Source: SHZI01 sp964371995 (GTDB taxonomy: Bacteria; Pseudomonadota; Gammaproteobacteria; Steroidobacterales; GCA-2729495). Taken from it: a stretch of DNA of 64,000 nucleotides. The position numbers were made by a program, and so were the translations under genes. Location: NCBI GenBank assembly GCA_964371995.1, contig CAYJPG010000003.1:1-64000 (forward strand). Direction: 5' to 3'. Below the pieces are notes generated by a model. That model saw nothing but the letters and a program-made list of their open reading frames with translations. It made no database searches and had not been told where the DNA came from. Below, in pieces: positions 7,691 through 18,700 of this stretch. Position 1 is the first letter of the stretch; every line of letters starts with the position of its first letter.

Positions 7691-10242
7691 CACCAGTCCT
7701 CGTGCACGGCGCGCAGCGGACTGCTGCCGATAGCACGGCGCCCGGCGATAGCGGCGGTACCGGTGGCGCAAACCAGCAGTGCCGCGATCAGCCCGCCGAT
7801 CAGACCGAAGGGCACGATCAGCTGCATGGACCAGTGAAAGGACTGCGGATTGATCACGCGGATCAGCACCAGTGCGATCACCAGTCCGGCCAGCAAGCCG
7901 ACCAGGATCGCGTTGAGGGTTGCCAGCGTGCCTTCGAGCGCCAGCACGCGCAGGATCTGCCCGCGCGTCACGCCGATGTGCCGGAGCATGCCGAACTCGC
8001 GGGTGCGGGCCATCGCCTGCGAGGAGAATGTTGCCGCCACACCGATCATGCCGATCAGGATCGCCGCCGCTTCCAGCACATAGGTGACGGCAAAGCTGCG
8101 GTCGAAGATGCGCAGGCTCAACGCGCGGATCTCGGCCGGTGCGCGCAGCTCGATCACATCGGCAGATTCCAGCGTCGCAAGCAGATTGCGGCTGACATCT
8201 GCCACCTTCACGCCGGGGCGCAGCCAGATCGCGGCATCCGTGCGCGTTTCATCGCCGGTGATGCGCTGGTAGTCCTCGGCACGCATGGCCACCGAACCGA
8301 ACTGCCTCGCGTAGTCGCGCCAGACACCCATGATGGAGAAGCGCTGCAGGCTGCCTGCCAGCGGGAGTTCGAGTATTTCTCCGCGGCGTGCGCCGTAGAG
8401 ATCCACCATCGCTTCGGACACCCAGACCGGCGACGGCATGTCCGGCTGCCACGCGAGTGTGCGGCCGACCAACGGCAGGGAAGCGCCGGGATCTGCCGCG
8501 TCGATGTTGCGTGCGACGATAACGATCGGAGCGCGGTCCGCTGCGAGTTGCAGCGGCACGGAACGCGAGAACTCAACGCGCTGCACACCGGGGTGTGTGC
8601 GTATGCGCTGCAGGTCAGCCGGCGGCAGATACACGTCCGTCATGGACTGTCCGACCCGCGCGTAGAGATCTGCCGGCAGTACCTGCACCAGCCAGTCGTC
8701 GAGCGTGCCGCGAAAGCTCGACACCATCGTGCCCATCGCCACCATCAGGCCGAAACTGGCAACGATGCCGGCCATCGCGATTGCAGCGCCACCGGGTGCC
8801 TGCACCATCCGGTTCGCGGCCAGCAGTAGCATCGGCATGCGGGTACCGGCATGCGCCGTCTGCAGCCAGTCCGCGAGCGGACGGGAGACGAGTTGCGCGA
8901 TTCGCGGCTGTAGCGCGATCGCGCCGATCAAGATGGCGCCGATGGCCAGATAGGCCGGCAAGGGTATGCCGGCCACCGGCGGCAGGCTGATCAGGACTGT
9001 GGCGGCACACAGCAAGGCGATGCCCGGCCAGGCGCGCCCCAGCGGACGAAGCACATCTTCTTCTGCACCGGCGTGGAGCGCTGCCGCGGGCGGCGTATGC
9101 GCCGCTTCGTGGGCGGGCAGATAACTGCCGGCGATTGCCGCGACTACGCCGAGCCCGCCAAATCCTGCTGCGGTCAGCAGCGGAAAGCCGAGTACCGGCT
9201 CAGCCGTGTTGAAGTAGCCGCCACCGAGGTCGCCGCCCAGGGCTGCAAGCGCCGCACGGGCGATGGCTGCCCCGGCAAACAATCCGAGCAGGCTGCCCAC
9301 CGTGCCGATAGTGACTGCTTCGGCTATCAGCAGTCGCTTGAGTTGGCCACGCTCGATGCCGGCGGCGCGCAGCCAGGCAAACTGCGAGCGTCGGGCCAGC
9401 GTGGCCTGCGCCTGCAACGAGAACACCAGGAAACCGCCGGTAAACAGGGCGACGAGCGCCAGCACATTGAGGTTGACGCGATAGGCGCGGGACAGGTTGG
9501 CAAGACGCGCGCTGGCGGCGTCCGGCCCCGCCAGGTTCACACCGGGCGGCAGATCGAGCCGGGTGCGTAGCGCGTCCAGGCTGACCCCATTGGCGAGACG
9601 CAGATCAATGCGCGTGAGCCTGCCGAGGCCGCCGAGCCGCCACTGTGCAAAGCCCAGGTCCATCACGCCGAGCAGGCTGCCGGGTCGTACGCCTGGCAGC
9701 GTACCGCGCACCGCCAGCCCCACCATGCCGGATCCGGCCTGCACCCTGAGGGTGTCGCCGACCTGCACCTTGAAACGCACCAGCGCCGAAGGCGACAGAA
9801 AGATGCCGTCTGCAAAGAGAGAAAAGCGGGACGCTGCATTTTTTTCAGCAAGGGAAGCGTCCCCTATGAGGGTCGGCGAGAGCGGCGCGGCGCGCAGCAC
9901 GTCGATACCCAGCACGGTGAGGCGCGGCGGATGGTCGTCACTCTTGCCTGGCACCAGTACATCTATAGCCAGTACCGGACTGGCCAGCTGCACGCCAGGA
10001 TCGCTGGCCACACGCGCAAACAGCTGTTCATCAAAACCCGTGCGCGAGCCTTCGATGACCGCATCGGCTTCGCCGTTGATCTGCCGGAGTGCCGCACTGA
10101 ACTCATTCAGCGCCGAGCTGTTGATCAGGCTCACCGCATAGCCGAGCGCGACACCGACGGCGATCGCCAGCACCTGTACAGCGGTGCGCAGCCGGTAAGT
10201 CCAGGCGTATCTGAGGATCAGCTGCCACCAGATCCACAACAT
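7690..10242 (-). CDS. FtsX/MacB-type ABC transporter permease, duplicated form
   Basis: An 850-residue inner-membrane protein with about ten transmembrane helices. A first helix (WWQLILRYAWTYRLRTAVQVLAIAVGV region) is followed by a large periplasmic domain. A first FtsX bundle (about 290-420), a central membrane block, a second periplasmic domain and a C-terminal FtsX bundle (about 730-840) complete it. This is the double-FtsX layout of YbbP/COG3127-like permeases that move or extract hydrophobic substrates in the periplasm rather than pump across the membrane. The start at 10242 lies one base after the ATPase stop; an upstream extension would overlap the ATPase and reads as a low-complexity shadow. 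Confidence 0.87.
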   Translation of the reverse strand: MLWIWWQLILRYAWTYRLRTAVQVLAIAVGVALGYAVSLINSSALNEFSAALRQINGEADAVIEGSRTGFDEQLFARVASDPGVQLASPVLAIDVLVPGKSDDHPPRLTVLGIDVLRAAPLSPTLIGDASLAEKNAASRFSLFADGIFLSPSALVRFKVQVGDTLRVQAGSGMVGLAVRGTLPGVRPGSLLGVMDLGFAQWRLGGLGRLTRIDLRLANGVSLDALRTRLDLPPGVNLAGPDAASARLANLSRAYRVNLNVLALVALFTGGFLVFSLQAQATLARRSQFAWLRAAGIERGQLKRLLIAEAVTIGTVGSLLGLFAGAAIARAALAALGGDLGGGYFNTAEPVLGFPLLTAAGFGGLGVVAAIAGSYLPAHEAAHTPPAAALHAGAEEDVLRPLGRAWPGIALLCAATVLISLPPVAGIPLPAYLAIGAILIGAIALQPRIAQLVSRPLADWLQTAHAGTRMPMLLLAANRMVQAPGGAAIAMAGIVASFGLMVAMGTMVSSFRGTLDDWLVQVLPADLYARVGQSMTDVYLPPADLQRIRTHPGVQRVEFSRSVPLQLAADRAPIVIVARNIDAADPGASLPLVGRTLAWQPDMPSPVWVSEAMVDLYGARRGEILELPLAGSLQRFSIMGVWRDYARQFGSVAMRAEDYQRITGDETRTDAAIWLRPGVKVADVSRNLLATLESADVIELRAPAEIRALSLRIFDRSFAVTYVLEAAAILIGMIGVAATFSSQAMARTREFGMLRHIGVTRGQILRVLALEGTLATLNAILVGLLAGLVIALVLIRVINPQSFHWSMQLIVPFGLIGGLIAALLVCATGTAAIAGRRAIGSSPLRAVHEDW

Positions 10243-10243
10243 C

Positions 10244-10927
10244 TCAGTTGGCCGCCGGGCCTTGCGGATACAGATGGCCGTGATTGAGCAGCAGCACGCG
10301 GTCGGCAAGCGCCGCCGCCGCAGCGGAGTGCGTGACGAGCACGCCGGCTGCGCCGCGCTCACGGATCTGCGTGGCCAGCAGCTTCATCAGCATCGCGGCG
10401 GTTTCGGCGTCGAGATTGCCGGTGGGTTCGTCAGCCAGTATCAGCAGCGGCCGGTGTACGAGTGCGCGGGCGACTGCCACGCGCTGCAGCTCGCCGCCGG
10501 AGAGTTCGCGCGGCAGGCTGCCGGCGCGTTCGGCCAGACCAACCGCGCTGAGCAGTTCAGCGACGCGCTGCTGACGCTCGCCGGCGGCTACGCCGAGCAG
10601 GACCAGCGGCAGCTCGATATTCTGGCCGATACGCAGATGCGGCAGGATATGAAAAGACTGGAACACGAAACCAAGCCGTGCGCGACGCAGGCGCGTGCAG
10701 GCATCGTCATCGAGCGTGGCCAGGTCCTGCCCGCCGATCAGGATCCGTCCGGCATCCGGCTGGTCGAGTCCGGCAATCAGGTTAAGCAGCGTGGACTTGC
10801 CGGATCCAGACTCGCCGACGATGGCGACGAGTTCGCCCGGCGCGACTGACAGATCAAGGCCATCAAGAATCTGCCGGTTGTCGTAGCGCCGGGAAAGCTG
10901 GCTGACGGCTAGCGCAAGGTCGGCCAT
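10244..10927 (-). CDS. LolD-like ABC transporter ATPase
   Basis: A 227-residue ATPase subunit of the adjacent permease. Walker A is GESGSGKST (38-46, Lys44), the Q-loop is in FVFQSFHILPHL, the signature is LSGGE (142-146), Walker B is LLILADEP (Asp166/Glu167) and the H-loop His is 200 (VTH). The sequence is of the MacB/LolD/FtsE subfamily. With the permease and the lipocalin it forms one operon in the order ATPase-permease-lipocalin. Confidence 0.93.
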   Translation of the reverse strand: MADLALAVSQLSRRYDNRQILDGLDLSVAPGELVAIVGESGSGKSTLLNLIAGLDQPDAGRILIGGQDLATLDDDACTRLRRARLGFVFQSFHILPHLRIGQNIELPLVLLGVAAGERQQRVAELLSAVGLAERAGSLPRELSGGELQRVAVARALVHRPLLILADEPTGNLDAETAAMLMKLLATQIRERGAAGVLVTHSAAAAALADRVLLLNHGHLYPQGPAAN

Positions 10928-10933
10928 CGGCGA

Positions 10934-12388
10934 TCAGGCGTCTGACAGGTCTTCGGGCAGGTCATCGGGCGCATCGTCAAAACCGGCGTCGGCATCCGGC
11001 AGCTCCTCATCAACGTCATCCGCCCGCTCAACAAGTTCGGCGGGCAAAGCCTTGCTGGCTTTCGCGCCCAGGGTCTTGATGTCGAGCGCACGCTTGACGA
11101 GGTTGCCCCGGCCGGTATGCAGCTTCCTGATCGCAGTGTCCAGCGAAGACCCGGCAGTCTGCAGGTTGCGGCTGACCTTCTCCAGCTCGATGACAAAGGC
11201 CACGAAGGCGTCGTGCATCCGGCCGGCCTGCTCCGCAATCTTCATGACGTTGCGGTTCTGGCGCTCAATCCGCCAGACGCTTTCGACCACCCGCAGCGTC
11301 GCCAGCAGCGTGGTCGGGCTGACCAGCACGATGTTCTTCTTCCAGGCCATCGCATACAGATCCTGATCGGCCTGCACCGCAACAAGAAATGCCGGCTCCA
11401 CCGGAATGAACAGCAGGGTGAAGTCCAGCGACTCGAAACCGTAGAGCGCCGGGTAATTCTTCTCGCCAAGAGTAGTTATGTGCGTGCGCACCGAAAGCAG
11501 ATGGCTTCTCAGCGCGGCCGCACGATCGTCGTCGTTGTCCGCGCTGGCATAGCGCTCAAAGGCGACCAGCGACACTTTCGAGTCCACGACGATGCGCCGG
11601 TCTTCCGGCAGCCGGATCACCACGTCCGGCTGCTGCCGGTCGCCGGCTTCATTGCGGCGGCTGTCCTGTACCTCGTACTCGCGGCCTTTGACAAGGCCGG
11701 ACAGCTCGAGCGCACGCTCAAGGATAAACTCGCCCCAGGTGCCCTGGGTTTTGGCCTCACCCTTGAGTGCAGTGGTCAGGTTCTTTGTGTCCTGGCTGAC
11801 CTGCTGGTTGAGGTCCATGAGCCGCTTCAGCTCATCCTTGAGCGAACGACGCTCCGTCACCTCGGTGAGGTGCGTGTCCTCGATCTTCTTCTGGAAATCC
11901 TTGAGACGTTCACGGAAGGGTTCCAGCAGTTCGTTGAGCTTGCTGTGGTTGGTCTCGGTGAACTTGGTGGTCTTCTCGTCGAGGATCTTGCCGGCGAGTG
12001 CTTCGAAGGCGGCCGTGAAGCGTTTCTCGGTCTCTTCAACGAGCGCCTTGAGACGCGCCTCGTTCTCGGCCTGTGCCCGCGCGGCCGCCGTCAGCTGCGC
12101 CTGCATCTCGCCGATCCGCACCGCCTTGTCGCCATCGGCCTGGCCCAATTCACGGGCTGTTTCCAGCGCCTGCACATGCTGGCTGCGCAGTTCGGCAAGC
12201 TGTGCTTCCAGACCGCGGATCTTCTCCTCGGGGCCAGCGCGGGCCGCTTCGGTCTGCGACACGGCAAGAGCCTGCGCATGGTCGAGCCGACGCTTTGCCG
12301 ACCGACTGACGAACCACGCGCCCGCCAGTCCGCCCAGCAGGAAGGCCGGCAGGGCCAACAGCATTGCAGTGAGGGTTGAGGCTTCCAT
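10934..12388 (-). CDS. rmuC: DNA recombination protein RmuC
   Basis: A 484-residue protein: an N-terminal membrane helix (AMLLALPAFLLGGLAGAWFV), a long Ala/Glu/Arg coiled coil (about 30-190), then the RmuC nuclease-like domain with the hallmark stretches TQGTWGEFILERALELSGL, PDVVIRLPEDRRIVVDSKVSL and GFESLDFTLLFIPVEPAF. The family limits recombination at inverted repeats; the core is related to PD-(D/E)xK nucleases, consistent with the D...DSK pattern seen. An acidic tail (DDVDEELPDADAGFDD) is extra. It is followed after 6 bases by the ABC ATPase gene. Confidence 0.95.
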   Translation of the reverse strand: MEASTLTAMLLALPAFLLGGLAGAWFVSRSAKRRLDHAQALAVSQTEAARAGPEEKIRGLEAQLAELRSQHVQALETARELGQADGDKAVRIGEMQAQLTAAARAQAENEARLKALVEETEKRFTAAFEALAGKILDEKTTKFTETNHSKLNELLEPFRERLKDFQKKIEDTHLTEVTERRSLKDELKRLMDLNQQVSQDTKNLTTALKGEAKTQGTWGEFILERALELSGLVKGREYEVQDSRRNEAGDRQQPDVVIRLPEDRRIVVDSKVSLVAFERYASADNDDDRAAALRSHLLSVRTHITTLGEKNYPALYGFESLDFTLLFIPVEPAFLVAVQADQDLYAMAWKKNIVLVSPTTLLATLRVVESVWRIERQNRNVMKIAEQAGRMHDAFVAFVIELEKVSRNLQTAGSSLDTAIRKLHTGRGNLVKRALDIKTLGAKASKALPAELVERADDVDEELPDADAGFDDAPDDLPEDLSDA

Positions 12389-12454
12389 GGCCCCAGTGTA
12401 CCGGCGGAAACCGGAGGCCGCAGCCTGAAGCTGCCGGACGGGTGCCGCCTGGAG

Positions 12455-12772
12455 TTACTGGTAGCGGCAGCCCTCGCCGACAAGTTGGTAGCCGACGATG
12501 ATGCCGGCCTTGTCGACTTCGAAATGCACCTCGCAGTCTTTTCGGTCAGGACTCACATAGACCCAGTTGCCGTTGGGCAGATCATAGGTTTTGCGCTTCC
12601 ACCCGACCCGGGAACCGTAGCTTTGCGGCTCGGTATCCAGCCGCTCCTGCTCTGCAACCGGCCGGCCAATCCCCTGGTCGGCCCACTCGCGCAGGGTGGG
12701 AATCTGTGAATTGCAGCCGGCCATCAGGGAGTACAGCAATGCTGGCAGCAGGAACTGCTTCAGTTCGCACAT
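12455..12772 (-). CDS. Small lipoprotein directly downstream of the RHS gene
   Basis: A 105-residue predicted lipoprotein with signal LLPALLYSLMAGC, the lipobox Cys being about residue 19. The mature part ends in a compact region containing YDLPNGNWVYVSP and a Cys pair (DCEVHF ... GEGC) that could form a disulfide; this resembles small BamE/OmlA-like lipoproteins. The start at 12772 is chosen because GGGAGG precedes it by 7-8 bases; that ribosome site overlaps the RHS stop codon (12786-12788), so translation is probably coupled. Its position suggests a possible immunity or partner protein for the RHS product, but a general lipoprotein is equally possible. Confidence 0.6.
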   Translation of the reverse strand: MCELKQFLLPALLYSLMAGCNSQIPTLREWADQGIGRPVAEQERLDTEPQSYGSRVGWKRKTYDLPNGNWVYVSPDRKDCEVHFEVDKAGIIVGYQLVGEGCRYQ

Positions 12773-12785
12773 GAGCAAGCCTCCC

Positions 12786-15700
12786 TCAATCCTCATCCAT
12801 GGCCATCATGACGGCAGGCACGCCCTGCAGCAGCGCCGGGTAGGTGAGTGCCGCCGCAACCGGCATGCCGGGTATGTTCGAGCCGCCACGTAGTATGGAA
12901 CCAAAGTGGCTCCCGCCGAACTGGTCCAGGCGCACCTGAAAGACATCATGCATGCCGGCGATCGCGTTCATGCCGGGTATCCGGTTCATGAAGCGACTGA
13001 GAGAGCCGCCCTCATTCCAGAATGAAGTTGGATCAATGACACGAACTGCTCCACCGAAGTTATTTACCCCTGAGCGCGGCATCGTATAGCGATTCTTTAT
13101 CTGCGCCGGCCCCCCCGACTCCCAGGTCGCGCCATAGTTGACGATCTCCTGATAGCCCCAGGCAAATCCCGCAGCACCGCCGGCAAACATGAAGCCCTGG
13201 CGGAAATCGCCGCCACCCGCCTCGGCCAGCGCACCGCCCGCAGTGCCCGACAGGAGTACGCGTTCGGCATTCCAGGTATCACCATAGGCCACACCCATCG
13301 CGCCAAACGCCGCACCACCGGCTGCACCGACGAGTACGCCACGCGCTTCACCCGTGGATACGCCACCCGCAACTGCACCGCCAGCCACTGCACCGAGGGT
13401 ATCGCCCGCAGCCAGGCTCGCGGTGGGTGTCGCTGCCATATAAGCCTCACTCACCGCGCCAGCGGTGTAATAAGCGGCTACTGCGGCAGCGATGTCCCGC
13501 CCGTAGTTGCGCACCGTACGTTGCAGCAGACTGCCAAAGCCACGGATCGCCCGCTTGAAGAACTTGCCGATCCGTCCGAACAGGAAGCCGCCCGGATCAC
13601 TGAGGGATGCGGGATTGTTGGTCACATAGGCGTAGCGGCCGAGGCTCTGCGAGTTGCCCAGCTGGCCCAGCATCGGGTCCGGCGTCAGCATCACACCGAG
13701 CAGCGGATCCTGCAGACGTCCGTTCATGTGTATGAGCCGGACGTTGTCCAGGTGTTCGTGCCCGGTATAGCCGCGGCGCGTGAACTGGGTATCTGCATAG
13801 CGCGCGCCGGCCGGATCCGCCGTCCAGTCGGCATTACGCCGCTTGCCGAACACATCGAAGCGCGGCGCAATCTGCTGCGGGCCGGTGCCGACGAAGCGGC
13901 TCAGCGCATCCACGCTGCCCTGATGATCGCGGTGGACAAAGTAGGCATCGAAGGCCAGCGGATTCGACTGCTCGACCTGCGACAGGATCGCTTCGCCGTT
14001 CACAAAGATGTTGGACCGGTAACGGCGGTTGCTGCCGCTCTGCTGCACTTCGAAGTGCGGCCCGATGTACCAGGTCGTCACGGTCGAGCCGCCGGTGCGG
14101 GCAATCTGCCGGATACGCTGTCGGTCCGGTCCGTAATCGAACTCGGCGTAGTCGGACGCTCCATAGTTGATGCGCTTCGGCAGCTGCGCGGCCGTCCAGC
14201 TGAGCGTCTTGCCATTGCGGCTCGTCATGTTGCCGTTGGCGTCGTAGCCGAAGCTGAGACTGCCGGCAGGCCCGCCCGAAACCGCGACCACGGCACCGGG
14301 GTGAGCGGCAGCGTAGCTGTAGGTGCCGGCATCGGACTTGCTGTGGATGCGGCCGGCCGGATCGTAGCTCAGCGCCAGGCTCTGCACGCCGTTGCGCCGG
14401 GCGCTGCTCAGACGATTCTGTTCGTCGTAGCTGAACTCTTCGCTGATGCCCTGACGCAGATCCTGACGCTGAAGCAGATTGCCCACCTTGTCCCAGGCAT
14501 AGCTGTAGTTCTGGCGGTCAGTGCCGAGTCCCGGACCGGTCCTGATTTCGCGCAGGCGGGTACTCGCCCGGTCATAGATATGCTGTTCGTCGATCTGGCT
14601 GTAGCTGCCGAGCCTGACATGCCGCCGGCGACCGACCGCATCCATCGCCTGCAGATCATAGACGCGCATCCAGAAGGAACCACCGCCCCCGATATCCTGT
14701 TCGACGACATCAAGGTTGCCGGTGCTGTCGTAGTGATAGGCCAGCGACACCTGCGCACCGTCCACGGTCTGTGGATAGTTCATGGTGGCGACCCGGCCGA
14801 GCGCATCCCAGCCGTAGCCGGTCACGTAGGTCGTGCCGTCGATGGTGGTTGAAACCGAGGTCCGGCGGCCGATGGCATCGTAGCCATACTGCTCGACAAA
14901 ACCGGCCCCGGTGTTACCGAGCGGTGCCGTTACCCGCTGCGGCAAGCCGAGCAATGGCCCGCTCGCCGTATGGAAAGTCCAGGTGGTGGGGCTTTGGCCT
15001 GGATCATTGCGTTGAACCAGCCGGCCGAGCTGATCGTAGCTAAAGCTGATGGTATTGGCCGGCGAGAGCGCATCGGTCTGACTGACGAGTTCGCCGAAGG
15101 CGTTCCAGGCCGAGCTACGCCGACCGGTGTCAGCTGACTCCGCGCTGATCTGCAGGCCACGCTCGTCGTAGTTGAGCGTCGTGACATTGCCGTTGGAGTC
15201 GCTGAGCGTGCTGATCTCGCCGAACGGCGTATAGGCATAAGCAGTGGTACCGCCGGCAGGAAAACTGACCGCGATCAGCCGGCCTTCGGCATCATGGCTC
15301 TGGGTGGTGACCCGGTTTTCGGCATCGCGCACCGTCTGTGTCAGCAGGCTGGAGGTCCAGCGCGTGCTGGCAACGGCACTACCGGACTCATCCACCGGCC
15401 GGTCTTCGCTTTTCTTGCGGCCGGCGATGTCGTAGCGATAGTCCACCCAGTACTGTGACTCGCCGTTGATATAGGGCACGGTCTGCCGCTGCACCCGGCC
15501 GAGTCCATCGTATTCGGTGAGCTGACGGCTGGACTGTCCGCCGGTGAGCGAAAATTCGCTGCCCACCGCCCGGCCCCAGGCATCGTTGATGCTGGTCGAC
15601 CAGAAGCCGTCACTGCGCGTCGAGCGGACCTGGTAGGCGCCACGTGATGCAAAACAGTCGCCGGCACAGGACAGATACTGAACGGTCGTGTCCGGGCCGT

Positions 15701-18700
15701 CGGCGCGACTTTCCTGTTTCAGGCGGCCAAAGTCATCCCACACCCAGCTCGTAACGAGCCCGCGTGGGCTGGTTTCACTGGCCTCGAGATCGAGACCATA
15801 GCGCCAGGCACGCCGGATCACCGGACTGGCCTGCCCGCTGATCACGGCCGTTTCAGTGACCGGACGGTTGGCCCAGGAATCGTAGCCATAGATGGTCTTG
15901 CGCTCGGGCAAGGAAAAATCTGCGGGCGTACGGATGACCTCGGCGAGCTGACCGCTTTCGTTCCAGATCTGCATGGTCAGCAGTCGCTCTGCCAGCGGCG
16001 CCGGTTCACCGGAGGCCTCCATCTCCTTGCGACAGGTGTCTGCCGACCAGATATAACGCGTGGTGCGCCTCAGGGCAGCTGTCTGTGCGTTGTCCCTGGT
16101 CACACGCACCACGCTCGGCAAACCCAGACAGTACTGACCGGTGCGCAGCGAATCGTCGAGTGTCGTGGCAGTAATCGTTGTGAACACCGCCTGACTTGCC
16201 GGAGAGCTGACCATTACCGTTTCCGTCACCGGTACGCCGTGGTTGGTGTTGAAGGTCCGGATCGTGGTTCGGGTCCGCAGCAACTGGCCGAGCATCCCGC
16301 CATCCGGGTCTGTCTCGTAGTCCTCACTGGTCTCCCTGTTCATGAGAACCAGGTGGTAATCAGCAGCCGGATCGCTGGCCGCTGCGGCACGCGTGTTCAC
16401 CGCCCAGCCCGGATCGGCCACGCTGATCTTGCGCCCGTCGCTGCGCATGGTCGTCACCAAGTCGGGCAAGCCGATGTATGGAAAGTCCTGGCGATACACC
16501 GTTTCCGTATATACGGAGACGCCGTGTATGGCGGTATAGCGTGAATCGGTTGCACGAACCCTCTCAAAGCCGAGGAAGCCCCGGCCGAGGTGATCGAGCC
16601 GGCCATTAACGTAGGCATAACTCATCGTGTACTCGCCGCCGACGCCGTCATTGGCCGTGTATTTGCTGACCACATGCAGCGCGCCACCGCGCATCAGATG
16701 CTGGCCAGCCGCATCGGTACCGCTGTAGCTGTAACCAGCAAAGCTTGTCAGCGGCGCATAGTCCGGACGCCAGGTGTTGCCCAGACCATCGGTAACCGAA
16801 ACCAGCAGCCCGGATCGCGGGCCGACCCGCTTGCGCACATGCCAGCGACCATTGGCCTCGCTGAACACCAGATCTGTCTGCCCGTCAGCGTCTACATCTG
16901 CAAGCGCAAGCTGGACCGGGCTCGATGGATTGGTGATACCGGAGCTGAGATCGATAAAACGGGCCGGATCGCTGTTGCTGAGCAGTCGCTCCGTTGGTCC
17001 GCCATTGGCCAGATGCGCACGCCAGGTCGTTGCATCCAGCTGACAGATCAGGTCATCACGACCATCCCCATCGATGTCAGCAGTGCGTATGCCGCCATTG
17101 GCAATCGACGACACGTCGACCAACTCTCGCGCAGACCATGCATTGCCCTTGCTGAGTTGGAGCTGCCAGCGCTGCCAGGCATCACGGCATACCAGATCCG
17201 CAAGCCCATCGCCGTTAAGGTCAGGCGCAAAGCATTCTTCAGTACTTGAAATGGGCCGCTCAAAGTCAGATCCCATCGACTGGAAATCAGCGCCGCTGGA
17301 AAGATAAACCTGCACCACGCCGTTCATGTACTGCGATAGCGGCTTGCGGGTGACCAGCAGATCGTGCCGGCCGTCGCCGTCGAAATCGACATTCGCATCA
17401 ACGGTTGCCGTACTGAGCGGCGCCAGCCCGGACCCCGAAGACTGGACAACGCTGGTCGCTCGCTCCGACGCAAAGCCAGATCCGGTGTTGGGCCGGTAGT
17501 AGAGCGCGTTGTCGTTGAAATAGCCCAGTTCGTTGAGGCCGTCGCCATCCATATCGAGCACCAGCAGCGTGGGCGCCACAGTGGTCGACAAGCCGGTGTT
17601 GATGCCCGCCGCGAAGCCGGCCCCTGTCGAGCGATAGACATACCAGTAAGCTGAGCCCGAAGGCCCGGCAGTGACCAGGTCGCGCCGGCCATCGCCATCG
17701 TATTCAAGCAAGTAGGCCGGACCATCGGCGGGCACCGCCGTACTGATCGGTGTACCGACATAGGGGTTATTAGCCGCGCCGCCGGCCAGCCGCACACGCC
17801 ACAGGCGGTTGCTGCCGACCACCACGGGCACATGGAGATCCATATCACCGTCGCCGTCATGGTCGGCAAACAGGGCCTCGCCGGCCAGTGGATCGGTAGC
17901 GCCCGCCACATCTGGCTGGTAGCTGAGTTGGCTGTTCAGCCAGCCCAGCTCGGTGTCAGTCAGGCTCTGCGTCGGACCGCTCTGTCGGAGACTGGTCAGC
18001 TGATCGGACTGGCTGCCAGTTGGCGCCGCATAGTTCAGCGACCAGCTGTGCACGAGCGCAAAGCCGCTGCCGGCATCGAACTCATAGCGGATGGCCTGCA
18101 GCCGCTTCGAGCGCTGCCAGCGCGAGCCCCAGGTGTAGCCCGCACGCTGCTGCGTGGCAGGGTGCGACTCATACAGGAAAACAAGACGGAACCTTGCGCC
18201 GGCACCGCCTGAGTCAGCGGTCCAGCGAATCGCAGCAGGCAGCACTTCGCCGGTCGCCTGATCGTCGTTCCAGGTGTACAGCATCTGGTTGCCGAACTTG
18301 TCCCTGACCTGGGTGATGGCCCACTCGCGGACTTCGCTGCCCAACCCCACGGCCTCGATGCGCGAATCCACATCGTTGCCGTAGCGCCAGGTCAGCCCGT
18401 CCGGATGCTGCACCTCGAACCAGGCGGGACCGCGGCCCTGCTGGCCATGGGACACGACGCGCTGCAGGTTATTGATCTCGGTACGGTACTCGGCGCCCTC
18501 GGCGCCATAGACCCCGGACAGCAACACCAGTGGCTGACCATCGAGGCAGAAACGGTCGCCGTTGCCGAAGTGCACACCCTGCATCCGGCCATCGACGGCG
18601 ATGGTCTGTGCACAGCGGCTGATCTTCGACAGCCCTGTGAGAGTCAGACCGGCACCGGCCAGGCCATCGCCGTCGTGACTGTTGTAACGCAGGCTGACCG

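Noticed and set aside
7642..8829. Long open frame on the plus strand opposite the ABC permease
   Set aside because: The His/Gln/Arg-rich translation is the antisense shadow of the FtsX permease; the minus-strand protein has real membrane helices and motifs.
11117..12379. 420-codon open frame opposite rmuC
   Set aside because: Antisense shadow of a well-conserved RmuC; composition and lack of motifs fit a GC-rich artefact.
13521..14852. 443-codon open frame opposite the RHS gene
   Set aside because: Antisense of the RHS/YD-repeat region; no ribosome site or recognisable domain.
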